DNA of 35,077 nt from Alphaproteobacteria bacterium (GTDB lineage: Bacteria; Pseudomonadota; Alphaproteobacteria; Micropepsales; Micropepsaceae). The position numbers were made by a program, and so were the translations under genes. Under the pieces are notes generated by a model. It was not told where the DNA came from. It made no database searches and saw only the letters and a program-made list of their open reading frames with translations. Numbering within the stretch: the stretch's first letter is position 1; every line of letters starts with the position of its first letter. Of the stretch, positions 1-6,845 are shown piece after piece. The stretch lies in NCBI GenBank assembly GCA_027456965.1, contig DAIDUA010000073.1, positions 1 through 35,077 of the forward strand, given 5' to 3'.

Positions 1-89
1 GGCCCGCGGTTCCGGCCCACTCCGCTCCTGGCTGCGGGATCTCCGAAGGCCGCGCGTGGTGCGCGGTCCCTCTGTCCAAGGAGACAGCC

Positions 90-1019
90 ATGACGCGCAG
101 CGACGATCACGAACCCGAACACACCTCTTCTCCCACCGACGAGGTGCTGACCCAGCTTCAGCTCTTCGGGCACAAGCCGTTCTACGACGAGCCGGACACG
201 CGGCCCACACCCGACAGCGATGAGATCGCTGGCGCCGTCGCCGTTATCTTCGATGCACTCTCCGGCACGCTCACGGACACGCGCCTCGAACCGGACTTGC
301 ACGATCTGTGTTGGTCGATGGTCCATGTCTTCCACCGCGCCATCGACCGCGTCCAGCGCAAGCTTGATGACAATGAAGACGCGCAGAAACGTAGCCAGCG
401 CGAACAGGACGGCTCCGAAATCCTTTCCGTCGAACTCGAGCGATTGCTCGCAGACGGCGAAGTGCTGCTCGACCGCCGCGACAGCATCGAAGCCTTTCGC
501 GACGCCGCGGCCGACCGTTACGAGCAGATCACCGGCTCAGTCTGGCGGCCGCATTCCGGCTCGATGGTCAACCGCCGCGCCATGACATCGGCCGTCATCG
601 ACAGTCGCGATTTCGTCAACGCCAAACGGCGCAGCGAAACGCAAGTCCTGTTCCCGACCGGTGCTCGCATCGCTTTCACTGGCGGTCCCGACTGCAACGA
701 TCATGACCGCATCTGGAGCGTCCTCGACAAGGTCCATGCCAAACATACCGACATGGTTCTGCTGCACGGCGGCACGCCGACCGGCGCCGAACGCATCGCC
801 GCCTGCTGGGCCGACGCGCGCAAGGTTCCGCAGGTCGCCTTCCGGCCGGATTGGAACCGGCATCGCAAGGCCGCGCCCTTCAAGCGCAACGACCAGCTCC
901 TCGAGGCCCTGCCGATCGGTGTCGTCGCGTTCCCCGGTTCCGGCATTTGCGCCAATCTGTGCGACAAAGCCCGCACGCTTGGCATCCCGGTATGGCGTTC
1001 CGGCGAGGGCGACGCGTGA
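90..1019 (+). CDS. DUF2493 (YspA/cpYpsA-related SLOG) domain protein
   Basis: A 309-residue cytoplasmic protein of unknown exact role. The N-terminal 190 residues are charged and probably helical. The C-terminal part (about 190-300) reads as a SLOG/DUF2493 nucleotide-binding fold: a strand ending in IAFTGGPDCNDH, then VLLHGGTPTGAERIAACWA, then VVAFPGSG near the end. SLOG domains are predicted to bind nucleotides or related ligands, but no substrate can be named here. The start is supported by AAGGAGACAGCC just before the ATG. Proteins of this type are common in alphaproteobacterial Trb-type ICEs close to DUF736, which fits the neighbours. The gene lies on the same strand as the transfer genes. 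Confidence 0.8.
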   Translation: MTRSDDHEPEHTSSPTDEVLTQLQLFGHKPFYDEPDTRPTPDSDEIAGAVAVIFDALSGTLTDTRLEPDLHDLCWSMVHVFHRAIDRVQRKLDDNEDAQKRSQREQDGSEILSVELERLLADGEVLLDRRDSIEAFRDAAADRYEQITGSVWRPHSGSMVNRRAMTSAVIDSRDFVNAKRRSETQVLFPTGARIAFTGGPDCNDHDRIWSVLDKVHAKHTDMVLLHGGTPTGAERIAACWADARKVPQVAFRPDWNRHRKAAPFKRNDQLLEALPIGVVAFPGSGICANLCDKARTLGIPVWRSGEGDA

Positions 1020-1189
1020 GCGCCGCCCTTGCGCGTCCTGCAACATGACTTGCGCCTGCCGCAACCGTGGTCACGCGCAACATCGTTCGCGAGGATTCCG
1101 CTCCGCATGGCAAGCTGCTATGGACGGGGTCGCGCCGTGGTGGCTGGTAGAGGCGCGAACCGTCAATCTTTTGCACGGAGGCCACCGCC

Positions 1190-1714
1190 ATGATCATTCT
1201 CGGCATCATCCTCAGCGTCTTCGCCATCGGATTCTTCTGCTGGCTGTTGTTCACGCTCGCCGTGTACGCCTTGCCGTTCTTTGTCGGCATGACGGCTGCG
1301 TTTGCCGCCTACCATCACGGCTACGGCATGCTCGGCTCCGGCCTCATCGCCATCGTCGTGGGTGCCGGCGTACTTGTGCTCGGCCAAATCCTCTTCGCAG
1401 CGGTCCGCGTGCCGATCTTGCGCGCTTGTATCGCGCTCATTTTCGCCATTCCAGCGGCAGTCGCGGGCTATCACGCCACACTCGGCATCGCGCATATCTG
1501 CATCCCGGCGGGTACACTGAGTCAGATCCTCGCGCTTCTCGGCGCGGCGCTGGTGGGCGGCACGGCATGGTCGCGCATGGCCATTTTTATCCCTCCGGCA
1601 ACCGGCGAGGTCATGCAGGAGGGTTCTGTGCCGCCCGCAGCTTTCCTTCCCGGCCAACGGCTAGGCCGCGCGGTTGCCGTCCATCTTGACCACGCCCGGC
1701 CGACATCGCGTTGA
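1190..1714 (+). CDS. Small multi-pass inner-membrane protein, function unknown
   Basis: A 174-residue protein dominated by hydrophobic segments. About four membrane helices are visible: residues 1-30 (MIILGIILSVFAIGFFCWLL), about 45-70, about 75-95 and about 110-125. They are followed by a polar C-terminal tail. A GGAGG stands upstream of the ATG (CACGGAGGCCACCGCC). No enzyme motif is seen. I do not recognise a named family. Membrane proteins of this size are often found between the DUF2493 and DUF736 genes of alphaproteobacterial ICEs, so an accessory element function is inferred from position only. Confidence 0.65.
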   Translation: MIILGIILSVFAIGFFCWLLFTLAVYALPFFVGMTAAFAAYHHGYGMLGSGLIAIVVGAGVLVLGQILFAAVRVPILRACIALIFAIPAAVAGYHATLGIAHICIPAGTLSQILALLGAALVGGTAWSRMAIFIPPATGEVMQEGSVPPAAFLPGQRLGRAVAVHLDHARPTSR

Positions 1715-2186
1715 TAGGGGCACGAGTTTGAGCGCATATCCCGTCTACTCCGACATCGGCCAGAGGCGGCACCGTCGCGCGTCCGACAGCGCGACGGTAG
1801 CAGCGAGTTAGCGCGTTCGGTCGCGCCGATGCTGCCTTTCCTATTCTGCGCTAGCGCTTCTCTTTCTTCGATCCAGACGTCGGTGATCTTGCTTGCATCG
1901 CTGAACAGTCGCCATGAGTTCTCCCCGGATGCTGTTTGGCACGCGAGTCCATGCCGCCTCTCTTGGCTTTGATCGGGCCAAAGACCGGCTACGCCTCGAT
2001 CGCCTAGACGCAAGGGGGCCGTCAGACTTTCTTCCCCTGGGCTAAAACCCATTCCTCGCGAGGCAAGAAAGTCTGCCGCCCTCCCTCAAGCCCGCTGGGC
2101 GGGTGCGTCGTCGATCGCCTTCGGCCTTCCGATCGCCATCGAGGCCGCGATGGTCGTGGGCTCGAAACAGCAAATGGAGAACAGAC
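1715..2186. other. 472-bp gene-free stretch with long inverted repeat
   Basis: No convincing coding region lies between the membrane protein and DUF736. The ORFs listed here are low-complexity shadows. The stretch holds the 11-bp inverted repeat listed separately (2023-2075) and presumably the promoter of the DUF736 gene. Nothing else in it is recognisable. Confidence 0.6.
2023..2075. repeat. Perfect 11-bp inverted repeat around an inner palindrome
   Basis: CAGACTTTCTT (2023-2033) and its exact reverse complement AAGAAAGTCTG (2065-2075) flank a 31-nt loop. The loop itself contains the perfect 10-bp palindrome CCTCGCGAGG (2054-2063). The repeat lies about 110 bp upstream of the DUF736 start. 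It could be a protein-binding site, a structured leader RNA, or part of an origin of transfer. The sequence alone does not decide. Confidence 0.7.
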
Positions 2187-2513
2187 ATGGCTATCATCGG
2201 CACATTCAAGAAGGTCACGGGCGGGTTCGAAGGCGAGTTCGCAATGCTGGCACTGCAGGCCAAGGGCGTGCGTATCGTCGCCGAGACCAACCGCACCAAC
2301 GAAGACGCTCCCACCCATCGCATCTTTGTCGGCCGCGCGGAGATCGGTGCCGCCTGGACCAAATCGTCGGAGAAGAACGAGGAGTATCACTCGCTCAAGC
2401 TCGACGACCCGAGTTTCACCGCTCCGGTCTACGCCAACCTGGTCAAGGACAAGGACGGCGACACCTACAGCGCGATCTGGTCGCGCCGGCCGGGCAAGCG
2501 CAACGGCAACTGA
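2187..2513 (+). CDS. DUF736 family protein
   Basis: A 108-residue small soluble protein. It starts MAIIGTFKK and contains the family-typical pattern of an early small-residue core, a THRIFVG segment, an EIGAAW segment and a C-terminal GDTYSAIWSRR. The family is a hallmark of alphaproteobacterial ICEs and plasmids; its molecular role is not established. The start at 2187 was chosen over the ORF-track start at 2103 because the family begins with MA-IG and GGAG stands upstream (AATGGAGAACAGAC). A strong intrinsic terminator follows 17 bp after the stop, so this looks like a single-gene unit or the end of one. Confidence 0.9.
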   Translation: MAIIGTFKKVTGGFEGEFAMLALQAKGVRIVAETNRTNEDAPTHRIFVGRAEIGAAWTKSSEKNEEYHSLKLDDPSFTAPVYANLVKDKDGDTYSAIWSRRPGKRNGN

Positions 2514-2530
2514 AGCAAAACTCCTCCTCC

Positions 2531-2562
2531 AAGCCCCGTCCGGTTCGCCGGGCGGGGCTTTT
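2531..2562 (+). terminator. Intrinsic terminator with UUCG tetraloop after DUF736
   Basis: AAGCCCCGTCCGG and CCGGGCGGGGCTT pair over 13 positions with a single G-U wobble, closing a UUCG tetraloop, and a short T run (TTTT) follows. It separates the plus-strand DUF736 gene from the convergent minus-strand toxin gene that ends at 2626. Confidence 0.9.
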
Positions 2563-2625
2563 GCGTCTCTTTGGACGGTGTTGCCCACCTCTACCCGCCG
2601 TGCATACAGATCGCGTATCGCACAG

Positions 2626-3132
2626 CTACATTTTCGCAAACGCCGCGGCCGCCGACGAGGCCAAGAGAAACAAACGGCGCGGTTGTCGCGGAAACCCCAC
2701 AAAGCCATACGCCTCGTAGAATTTTGCCGCGCGCTCGTCCTTGGCATCGACCACAATGGCGAACACCGCGAGCGTCTTGCTTGCAGCCAAGATGCGGCGC
2801 ACGGCGTCCGCCAGCAACAACTCGCCGATCCCAAGTCCGTGGGCCTTCTCCTCGCGCGCCAGCCGCCCGATCAGCGCCACAGGAATGGCATCATAGCGCG
2901 GCAGCTTGCGGGCGATCTCGTCCGGCAGATTCTCCAGGCTGAGCGTGAACGAACTGAGGCTGTAGAATCCGACAACACCCAATGCATCGTCCACGGCCAC
3001 AAACACGCGGGTGACATTGCGCCGCTCATCCTGGCTGGCCCGCCGGCGGAACCAATCGTCGAGTTCGGGCTGTCCGCAAGTGAAGCCGGCGCGCTCGTGC
3101 TGCTTTCCGAGTGGTTCAATCCTCAGTGCCAA
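2626..3132 (-). CDS. GNAT acetyltransferase toxin, TacT-like
   Basis: A 168-residue GCN5-related N-acetyltransferase. Family members of this size paired with a DUF1778 protein are toxins that acetylate aminoacyl-tRNA and stop translation; this function is inferred from family and pairing. The N-terminus (DWFRRRA near residue 26, then TRVFVAVDD) is typical. The acetyl-CoA loop is LAREEKAHGLGIGELLL (about 91-107), and the conserved tyrosine sits in KFYEAYGF (Tyr139). The first available start is a TTG three bases after the antitoxin stop and in the same frame, which suggests translational coupling. It is on the opposite strand to the surrounding ICE genes. Confidence 0.85.
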   Translation of the reverse strand: MALRIEPLGKQHERAGFTCGQPELDDWFRRRASQDERRNVTRVFVAVDDALGVVGFYSLSSFTLSLENLPDEIARKLPRYDAIPVALIGRLAREEKAHGLGIGELLLADAVRRILAASKTLAVFAIVVDAKDERAAKFYEAYGFVGFPRQPRRLFLLASSAAAAFAKM

Positions 3133-3135
3133 TCG

Positions 3136-3426
3136 TCAGCCCATCACATCGCGATGTCGGCGCAGGGCCGCGATCAATTTGGCGGTGGGCTCCGGCGGAT
3201 TGAGAACGGCGGCCAGGAATGCATCCCGATTCGCGCCAGTGAGCACCATGCGCTCATGTTCATCGAGAACCCGGCGGGCACCTTCATAAGCCAGATCGCC
3301 GGCCGTCAGGCCGCTCACCGCCATGGCGCGCTGAATGAGCGCTTTGGCCGAGGTGGCAATGCGCAACTCCAATCGGTCCCTTTTGAGCTCTTTGGCGGGC
3401 GGCTTACGGCGCGAGGTGGCACGCAT
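3136..3426 (-). CDS. DUF1778 antitoxin, TacA-like
   Basis: A 96-residue protein with a ribbon-helix-helix-like N-terminal half (KRDRLELRIATSAKALIQRA, about 14-33) and a C-terminal region (LDEHERMVLTGANRDAFLAAV) of the kind that wraps the partner GNAT toxin. DUF1778 antitoxins bind their own promoter and neutralise the toxin. It lies immediately upstream of the toxin gene (3-bp gap), the usual antitoxin-first order. The pair probably stabilises the element in the host; this is inference. Confidence 0.85.
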   Translation of the reverse strand: MRATSRRKPPAKELKRDRLELRIATSAKALIQRAMAVSGLTAGDLAYEGARRVLDEHERMVLTGANRDAFLAAVLNPPEPTAKLIAALRRHRDVMG

Positions 3427-3483
3427 GGGATTCTCCTTCGCAAGAAATGTACGGCAAAATGCCGTGCTTTTTAAGGGGCATCT

Positions 3484-3753
3484 CTAGGACTTGGTTCGGC
3501 GGCGCCTTGGGGCCTTCACATTGAGGTTCAGAGCCGCTGCCGGGGATTTCTCATCCAGAAAATCCGCCGCGCGGCACCCCAAAGCTTGCGAGGCCTGCCA
3601 CAGCGTCAGAAGCGTAACGTTTTGCTGTCCCCGCTCCATGCTGCTGACATGGGCGCGGTCCACACCCATTCCCTCGGCCACCGCTTCCTGGCTCAGGCCG
3701 GCGGCAAGCCGGATACGCCGAAGATTCAGCCCGAAGACCTTGCGAATATCCAT
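3484..3753 (-). CDS. qseC: XRE-family HTH regulator, QseC-like
   Basis: An 89-residue DNA-binding protein (95 if the upstream TTG is used). The HTH spans about residues 8-60: LNLRRIRLAAGLSQEAVAEG, then VDRAHVSSMERGQQNVTLLTL. The tail is basic (APRRRRTKS). The ATG at 3753 is preferred because the HTH begins right after it, but no strong ribosome site is visible. It is transcribed divergently from a single-domain DUF2285 gene. In ICEMlSymR7A the HTH protein QseC is divergent from the antiactivator gene qseM and controls it. Same family, size and arrangement support the name, but orthology is not proven. A perfect palindrome overlaps the start codon and may be its operator. Confidence 0.65.
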   Translation of the reverse strand: MDIRKVFGLNLRRIRLAAGLSQEAVAEGMGVDRAHVSSMERGQQNVTLLTLWQASQALGCRAADFLDEKSPAAALNLNVKAPRRRRTKS

Positions 3754-3766
3754 CCGCAGGATGGAT
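3748..3766. promoter_or_regulatory. Palindrome over the XRE gene start, candidate operator
   Basis: ATCCATCC-GCA-GGATGGAT is a perfect 8+3+8 inverted repeat. It covers the ATG (3753) of the XRE gene. Small XRE and restriction-control (C-protein-like) regulators commonly bind such sites to control themselves, so autoregulation is likely but inferred. Confidence 0.55.
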
Positions 3767-3790
3767 GCCAATCGCGTATTTTATTGCTAC

Positions 3791-3802
3791 GTATTATAAT
3801 AC
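3791..3802. promoter_or_regulatory. Palindromic TATAAT promoter element
   Basis: GTATTATAATAC is a perfect 12-bp palindrome that presents a consensus -10 box (TATAAT) on both strands in otherwise GC-rich DNA. On the minus strand it lies about 40 bp before the XRE ATG, giving a leader of about 30 nt. No good -35 box is visible, which suggests an activated or regulated promoter. On the plus strand it could serve the DUF2285 gene, but with a long leader of about 170 nt. Confidence 0.5.
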
Positions 3803-3978
3803 TCGACTAAGGTGGCACTGTCGTGGAATCGGGGCACGCCAGACGTGCAGGATCGCATCGACGGTGATGCAGTTGTGTGCGCTACGCGATGCCCAAACTC
3901 TATCGTAATATGGAATGACACGAAGGATTTATCTCAAATCGTCGTTGGCGTTTTGCGGTCAGAGGGGCGCGATGGCAT

Positions 3979-4248
3979 ATGCCCATTCCACCGTTCAAAA
4001 ATAAGCCGCCTTCCAGTCGACAGGTGACGCCCTATGATGAGCGCCATCTCAACACGTATCTTCTGCTCTTGGACGCCGATGACGCGGGCATAGACTGGTG
4101 CAGCGCGGTGTGGACGATCTTTCATATCGATCCCGAACGTGAGCCCGCACGGGCGCGTGCCGTTCATAAGAGTCACCTGGCCCGTGCGCGCTGGATCGCG
4201 GACGGCGCCTATCGTGATCTGCTGCGTCCATCACCGAAGAAGCAGTAG
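3979..4248 (+). CDS. qseM: Single-domain DUF2285 protein, QseM-like antiactivator
   Basis: An 89-residue protein consisting of little more than a DUF2285 domain: HLNTYLLLLDADDAGIDW (about 23-40), then DPEREPARARAVHKSHLARA and a final YRDLL. In ICEMlSymR7A, QseM is a small protein of this type that binds and blocks both the quorum-sensing activator TraR and the excision activator FseA. Here it lies between a divergent XRE gene and an FseA-like gene, and TraR/TraI-like proteins occur in the same element, so the same role is likely. GAGGGG stands upstream at a rather long spacing. Sequence identity to QseM was not tested. Confidence 0.6.
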   Translation: MPIPPFKNKPPSSRQVTPYDERHLNTYLLLLDADDAGIDWCSAVWTIFHIDPEREPARARAVHKSHLARARWIADGAYRDLLRPSPKKQ

Positions 4249-4386
4249 TCGAACTGTACAAATTTGGGACGTCTTAGCGTACCAAGCTCTCGTTGTGTGC
4301 GCATCGCACGCCACCGAATTGAGGACTTCCGAGACCCGTCGCGCCGCAAATAATTCCCAGCTGCACAAAGTCTGGGAGGACGCTTC

Positions 4387-5167
4387 ATGTCACAGGGCGC
4401 AGATCGGCCGTCAGAAAAGCTCACCGACGAATCTCATCAACTGCAACGCTGTGACTTCGCCTGGGAGTTTCTTCGCCGCAATCGCCGCTATCGCAGAGAC
4501 TATTCGGCATTGCATCGGCAACAATCGGGCGGCCAGTCCGATGAGCGCATGATGGCAGCAAAGATGGCGCATTGGGGGCTGAGCTTTCGCCTGCGACCCG
4601 GCTCTTGCGGCGGGCCAAGTCCAGGTCCATTGGCGGCCGGAATTCGTGCCGACGGCGGTGCTGCTGACGCCCGCGCCACCGGGATATACGGCCGCGGCCA
4701 GTCAGCAGACGATCAACTTTGGCGCTGCGCTGGCCGACCAGACGGGGATTGACGGCCGGCACGTCATCTTCACCGATCCCCGAGGCGAACATCGCGTCTT
4801 GCTGGTTCGCCCGGGACCCGATCAACCGCTCGCGATCGCCATTCCGCTCGACGAAGACTTCTCGCTTCGCCTGGCCGGCGCCCTGCGCTTTCAACACTGG
4901 CTGATGCGCCGTCCAGCCGGGCGTCTTCCGCGCTCGATGCGGCTCACCGCGCGCCACCGCGCCCGTTTGATGCTGATGCTGCGTGCCTGCGACATGCGCC
5001 AGGACGGTGCCACCTATCGCGAAATCGCCGCCGATCTCTTCGGCGCCAAAGCCGTCGCCGAACACGGCTGGAAAACACTGCCCGTGCGCGGCCGGACCAT
5101 CCGCCTGGTGGAAGATGCCGACACCATGATCGATGGCGGCTACTTGAATCTGCTTCGCGGCAAATAA
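4387..5167 (+). CDS. fseA: FseA-like excision activator, read through a +1 frameshift
   Basis: Two overlapping frames encode one protein. Frame 1 starts at 4387 behind GGGAGGACGCTTC and gives the N-terminal regulator-like domain (FAWEFLRRNRRYRRDYSAL, then HWGLSF). From about 4589 the next frame continues ACDPALAAGQVQVHWRPEF and then the DUF2285 part (MRLTARHRARLMLMLRACDM to the stop at 5167). A +1 slip at TTT-C (4585-4588) joins them into 259 residues. The protein resembles FseA of ICEMlSymR7A, which is made by a programmed +1 frameshift between msi172 and msi171 and activates the excisionase gene rdfS. Without the shift frame 1 runs to 4752 as unrelated GC-rich sequence. A one-base mutation or sequencing error would look the same. 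Confidence 0.75.
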
Positions 5168-5303
5168 CGATTTACATATCGTCAAGGGGTACGCGGGCAG
5201 GTAGCGCCGACTCCGTCATCCCCCCATCCGGCTTCTCTTCGCCATCGTGATCGCTCCCGCGCCGTCATCGACCGACAGCGCACCAACAACACCGGAGCTT
5301 CAC

Positions 5304-5684
5304 ATGAGCAACTCCTCCAGCGACCTGCCGCCGCGGCTTCTGCGCACGCCTGAAGCCGCCCGCTATCTCGGCCTGTCAGGCCGCACGCTTGAAAAACATC
5401 GTACCTATGGCACAGGCCCGGCCTATCATAAGCTCGGCGGTCGTGTCGTCTATGCGATCGACGACCTCAATATCTGGGCCGGTCAGGGATTGCGCCATTC
5501 GACCTCCGATCCGGGCACGGGCATCGTCCATCCGGCCAAGCGCCACAATACGCCGGCGCTCACCAACGACCGCGCATCCGTCCACGCAGGCAATCGGCGC
5601 GACACAAAACCTCCCAGCCTTGTTCGCGGCGATGGTCAGCCTACGAGCGGTAACAACGCAGCTTCTGCGCCGACCAAGCGCTGA
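5304..5684 (+). CDS. rdfS: HTH excisionase-like protein, candidate RdfS
   Basis: A 126-residue protein with a MerR/excisionase-type helix-turn-helix near the N-terminus (LLRTPEAARYLGLSGRTLEK, about residues 13-32, then a wing GGRVVYAIDDLNIWA). The last 60 residues are polar and probably disordered. The ATG at 5304 has CCGGAGCTTCAC before it, so the longer ORF from 5247 was not used. In ICEMlSymR7A the recombination directionality factor gene rdfS heads the traF/rlxS cluster and is the target of FseA. The same position here, just after the FseA-like gene and before DUF2840/traF, makes this the best candidate for the element's RDF. It could also be an ordinary AlpA-like regulator. Confidence 0.6.
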   Translation: MSNSSSDLPPRLLRTPEAARYLGLSGRTLEKHRTYGTGPAYHKLGGRVVYAIDDLNIWAGQGLRHSTSDPGTGIVHPAKRHNTPALTNDRASVHAGNRRDTKPPSLVRGDGQPTSGNNAASAPTKR

Positions 5685-5833
5685 TCGGCGGAAACCCCGA
5701 TGCCAACCCAACACGCAGCGACAGAGCGCGAGCAGCGTGCCTTTGCCGTCGCATGCCAACGAGCGCTGAACGCGACCGACCGGCAGCGCCTGCCGCTCAC
5801 CAAGACAATTCCCGATATCGATAGAGGCTCACC

Positions 5834-6334
5834 ATGCATGTCACAAATCGCCAAGATTCTGCGCAACACACGATCATGCTCACCCATGTCGAGCTGACCT
5901 GGATCGAACAGCGCATCGAGCATTGGATACGCTTCGGGCGCTTCGCCGAAGACCATATCATCGACCGGCGGCGCCGCGTTGTCAGCTTCGCGCCCGGCAG
6001 TATCTTCGCCTTCGTGCGCTGGGCGTCCAATGATTTTGGGACCATCATTTCGCGCGTCGACATCGTGCGCGCCACGGCACACGGCGAGCCCTACACCACC
6101 CTGCCCTTCGTGCGTCCCGGCGGCGAAATCCTTCTGCGCATCCATGGCTGGGGGAAGGTCGAACGCGTACTGCAGATGATCGACACCGTGGACGCCATCG
6201 GCGTCGATCCAGCCGACGCGGCGCCGGATTACTGGCGCCATGTCCATAACCGTCTCACGGTCGCCGACGATCCGCGGCTCTACACACGCGCGCGCCACAT
6301 CGCTTGGCTGTTACGCAAGAGCCTCGCATCATGA
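5834..6334 (+). CDS. DUF2840 domain protein
   Basis: A 166-residue soluble protein matching the DUF2840 pattern: LTHVELTWIEQRIEHWIRFG (about 16-35), RRVVSFAPGSIFAFVRWASN (about 47-66), GGEILLRIHGWGKVERVL and a C-terminal YWRHVHNRL. Function is unknown; the family is found almost only in alphaproteobacterial ICE and plasmid transfer clusters, directly before traF. AGAGG precedes the ATG. The stop overlaps the traF start (ATGA), so the two are translationally coupled. The 149 bp between rdfS and this gene contain only a short doubtful frame (5700-5897). Confidence 0.85.
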   Translation: MHVTNRQDSAQHTIMLTHVELTWIEQRIEHWIRFGRFAEDHIIDRRRRVVSFAPGSIFAFVRWASNDFGTIISRVDIVRATAHGEPYTTLPFVRPGGEILLRIHGWGKVERVLQMIDTVDAIGVDPADAAPDYWRHVHNRLTVADDPRLYTRARHIAWLLRKSLAS

Positions 6335-6843
6335 CACGTTTTGGCTATGTCATGACGACCTACTTCGTAACGCTGGCAATTGGGCTGTCGTCGCTATTTC
6401 ATCCGTCAGCGAGGCTGATCTGGAACGCGAGCGCCAGCGTACCGATCGGGCTTTATGCCGTGCAGCCGGGCAGCCCGCTCAAGGACGGCGATCTTGTCGT
6501 CGCCACGCCACCAGGACCTCTCGCGACTTTCCTTGCCGTGCGCGATTATCTGCCAAGGGGCGTGCCGTTGCTCAAGCATGTCGCGGCGTTGCCGGGACAG
6601 ACTGTTTGCCGTCACGGGCCCGTCATTACGATCAACGGAGCCGCCGTCGCATCCGCGCTGCCGCGTGATCGCGCCGGCCGTCCGCTGCCCGTCTGGCAGG
6701 GCTGCCACAGGCTTATGCCGAACGAAATCTTTCTCCTCAATCGCGCCGCACCGGACTCCTTCGACGGACGCTATTTCGGGGTATTGCCCGTCACCGCCAT
6801 CACCGCTCACGCCGTACCGCTTTGGATCTCCAAGGAGCAGTGA
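6331..6843 (+). CDS. traF: TraF, S26-family conjugal peptidase
   Basis: A 170-residue signal-peptidase-like serine protease. In RP4-type systems TraF matures (cyclises) the pilin TrbC. One N-terminal membrane segment (about residues 6-24) is followed by the catalytic-serine box SVPIGLY (Ser36) and the catalytic-lysine box PLLKHVAALPG (Lys82). The C-terminal box is FDGRYFGVLP. Length is normal for the family. The ATG overlaps the DUF2840 stop by four bases, and the ORF-track start at 6304 is not needed. The likely substrate TrbC is encoded 12 kb downstream in the same element. Confidence 0.92.
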   Translation: MTRFGYVMTTYFVTLAIGLSSLFHPSARLIWNASASVPIGLYAVQPGSPLKDGDLVVATPPGPLATFLAVRDYLPRGVPLLKHVAALPGQTVCRHGPVITINGAAVASALPRDRAGRPLPVWQGCHRLMPNEIFLLNRAAPDSFDGRYFGVLPVTAITAHAVPLWISKEQ

Positions 6844-6845
6844 AG

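Noticed and set aside
661-1689. 342-codon ORF overlapping the DUF2493 gene and the membrane protein
   Set aside because: It is an out-of-frame shadow of two better-supported genes with good ribosome sites.
2326-3474. 382-codon plus-strand ORF over DUF736 and the toxin-antitoxin genes
   Set aside because: It runs out of frame through DUF736, across a strong terminator and antisense to two well-supported genes. The composition is arginine/serine-rich noise.
5700-5897. 65-codon ORF between the RdfS-like gene and DUF2840
   Set aside because: It has a weak ribosome site, overlaps the start of DUF2840 in another frame and shows no recognisable domain. It could be a small peptide but support is too thin.
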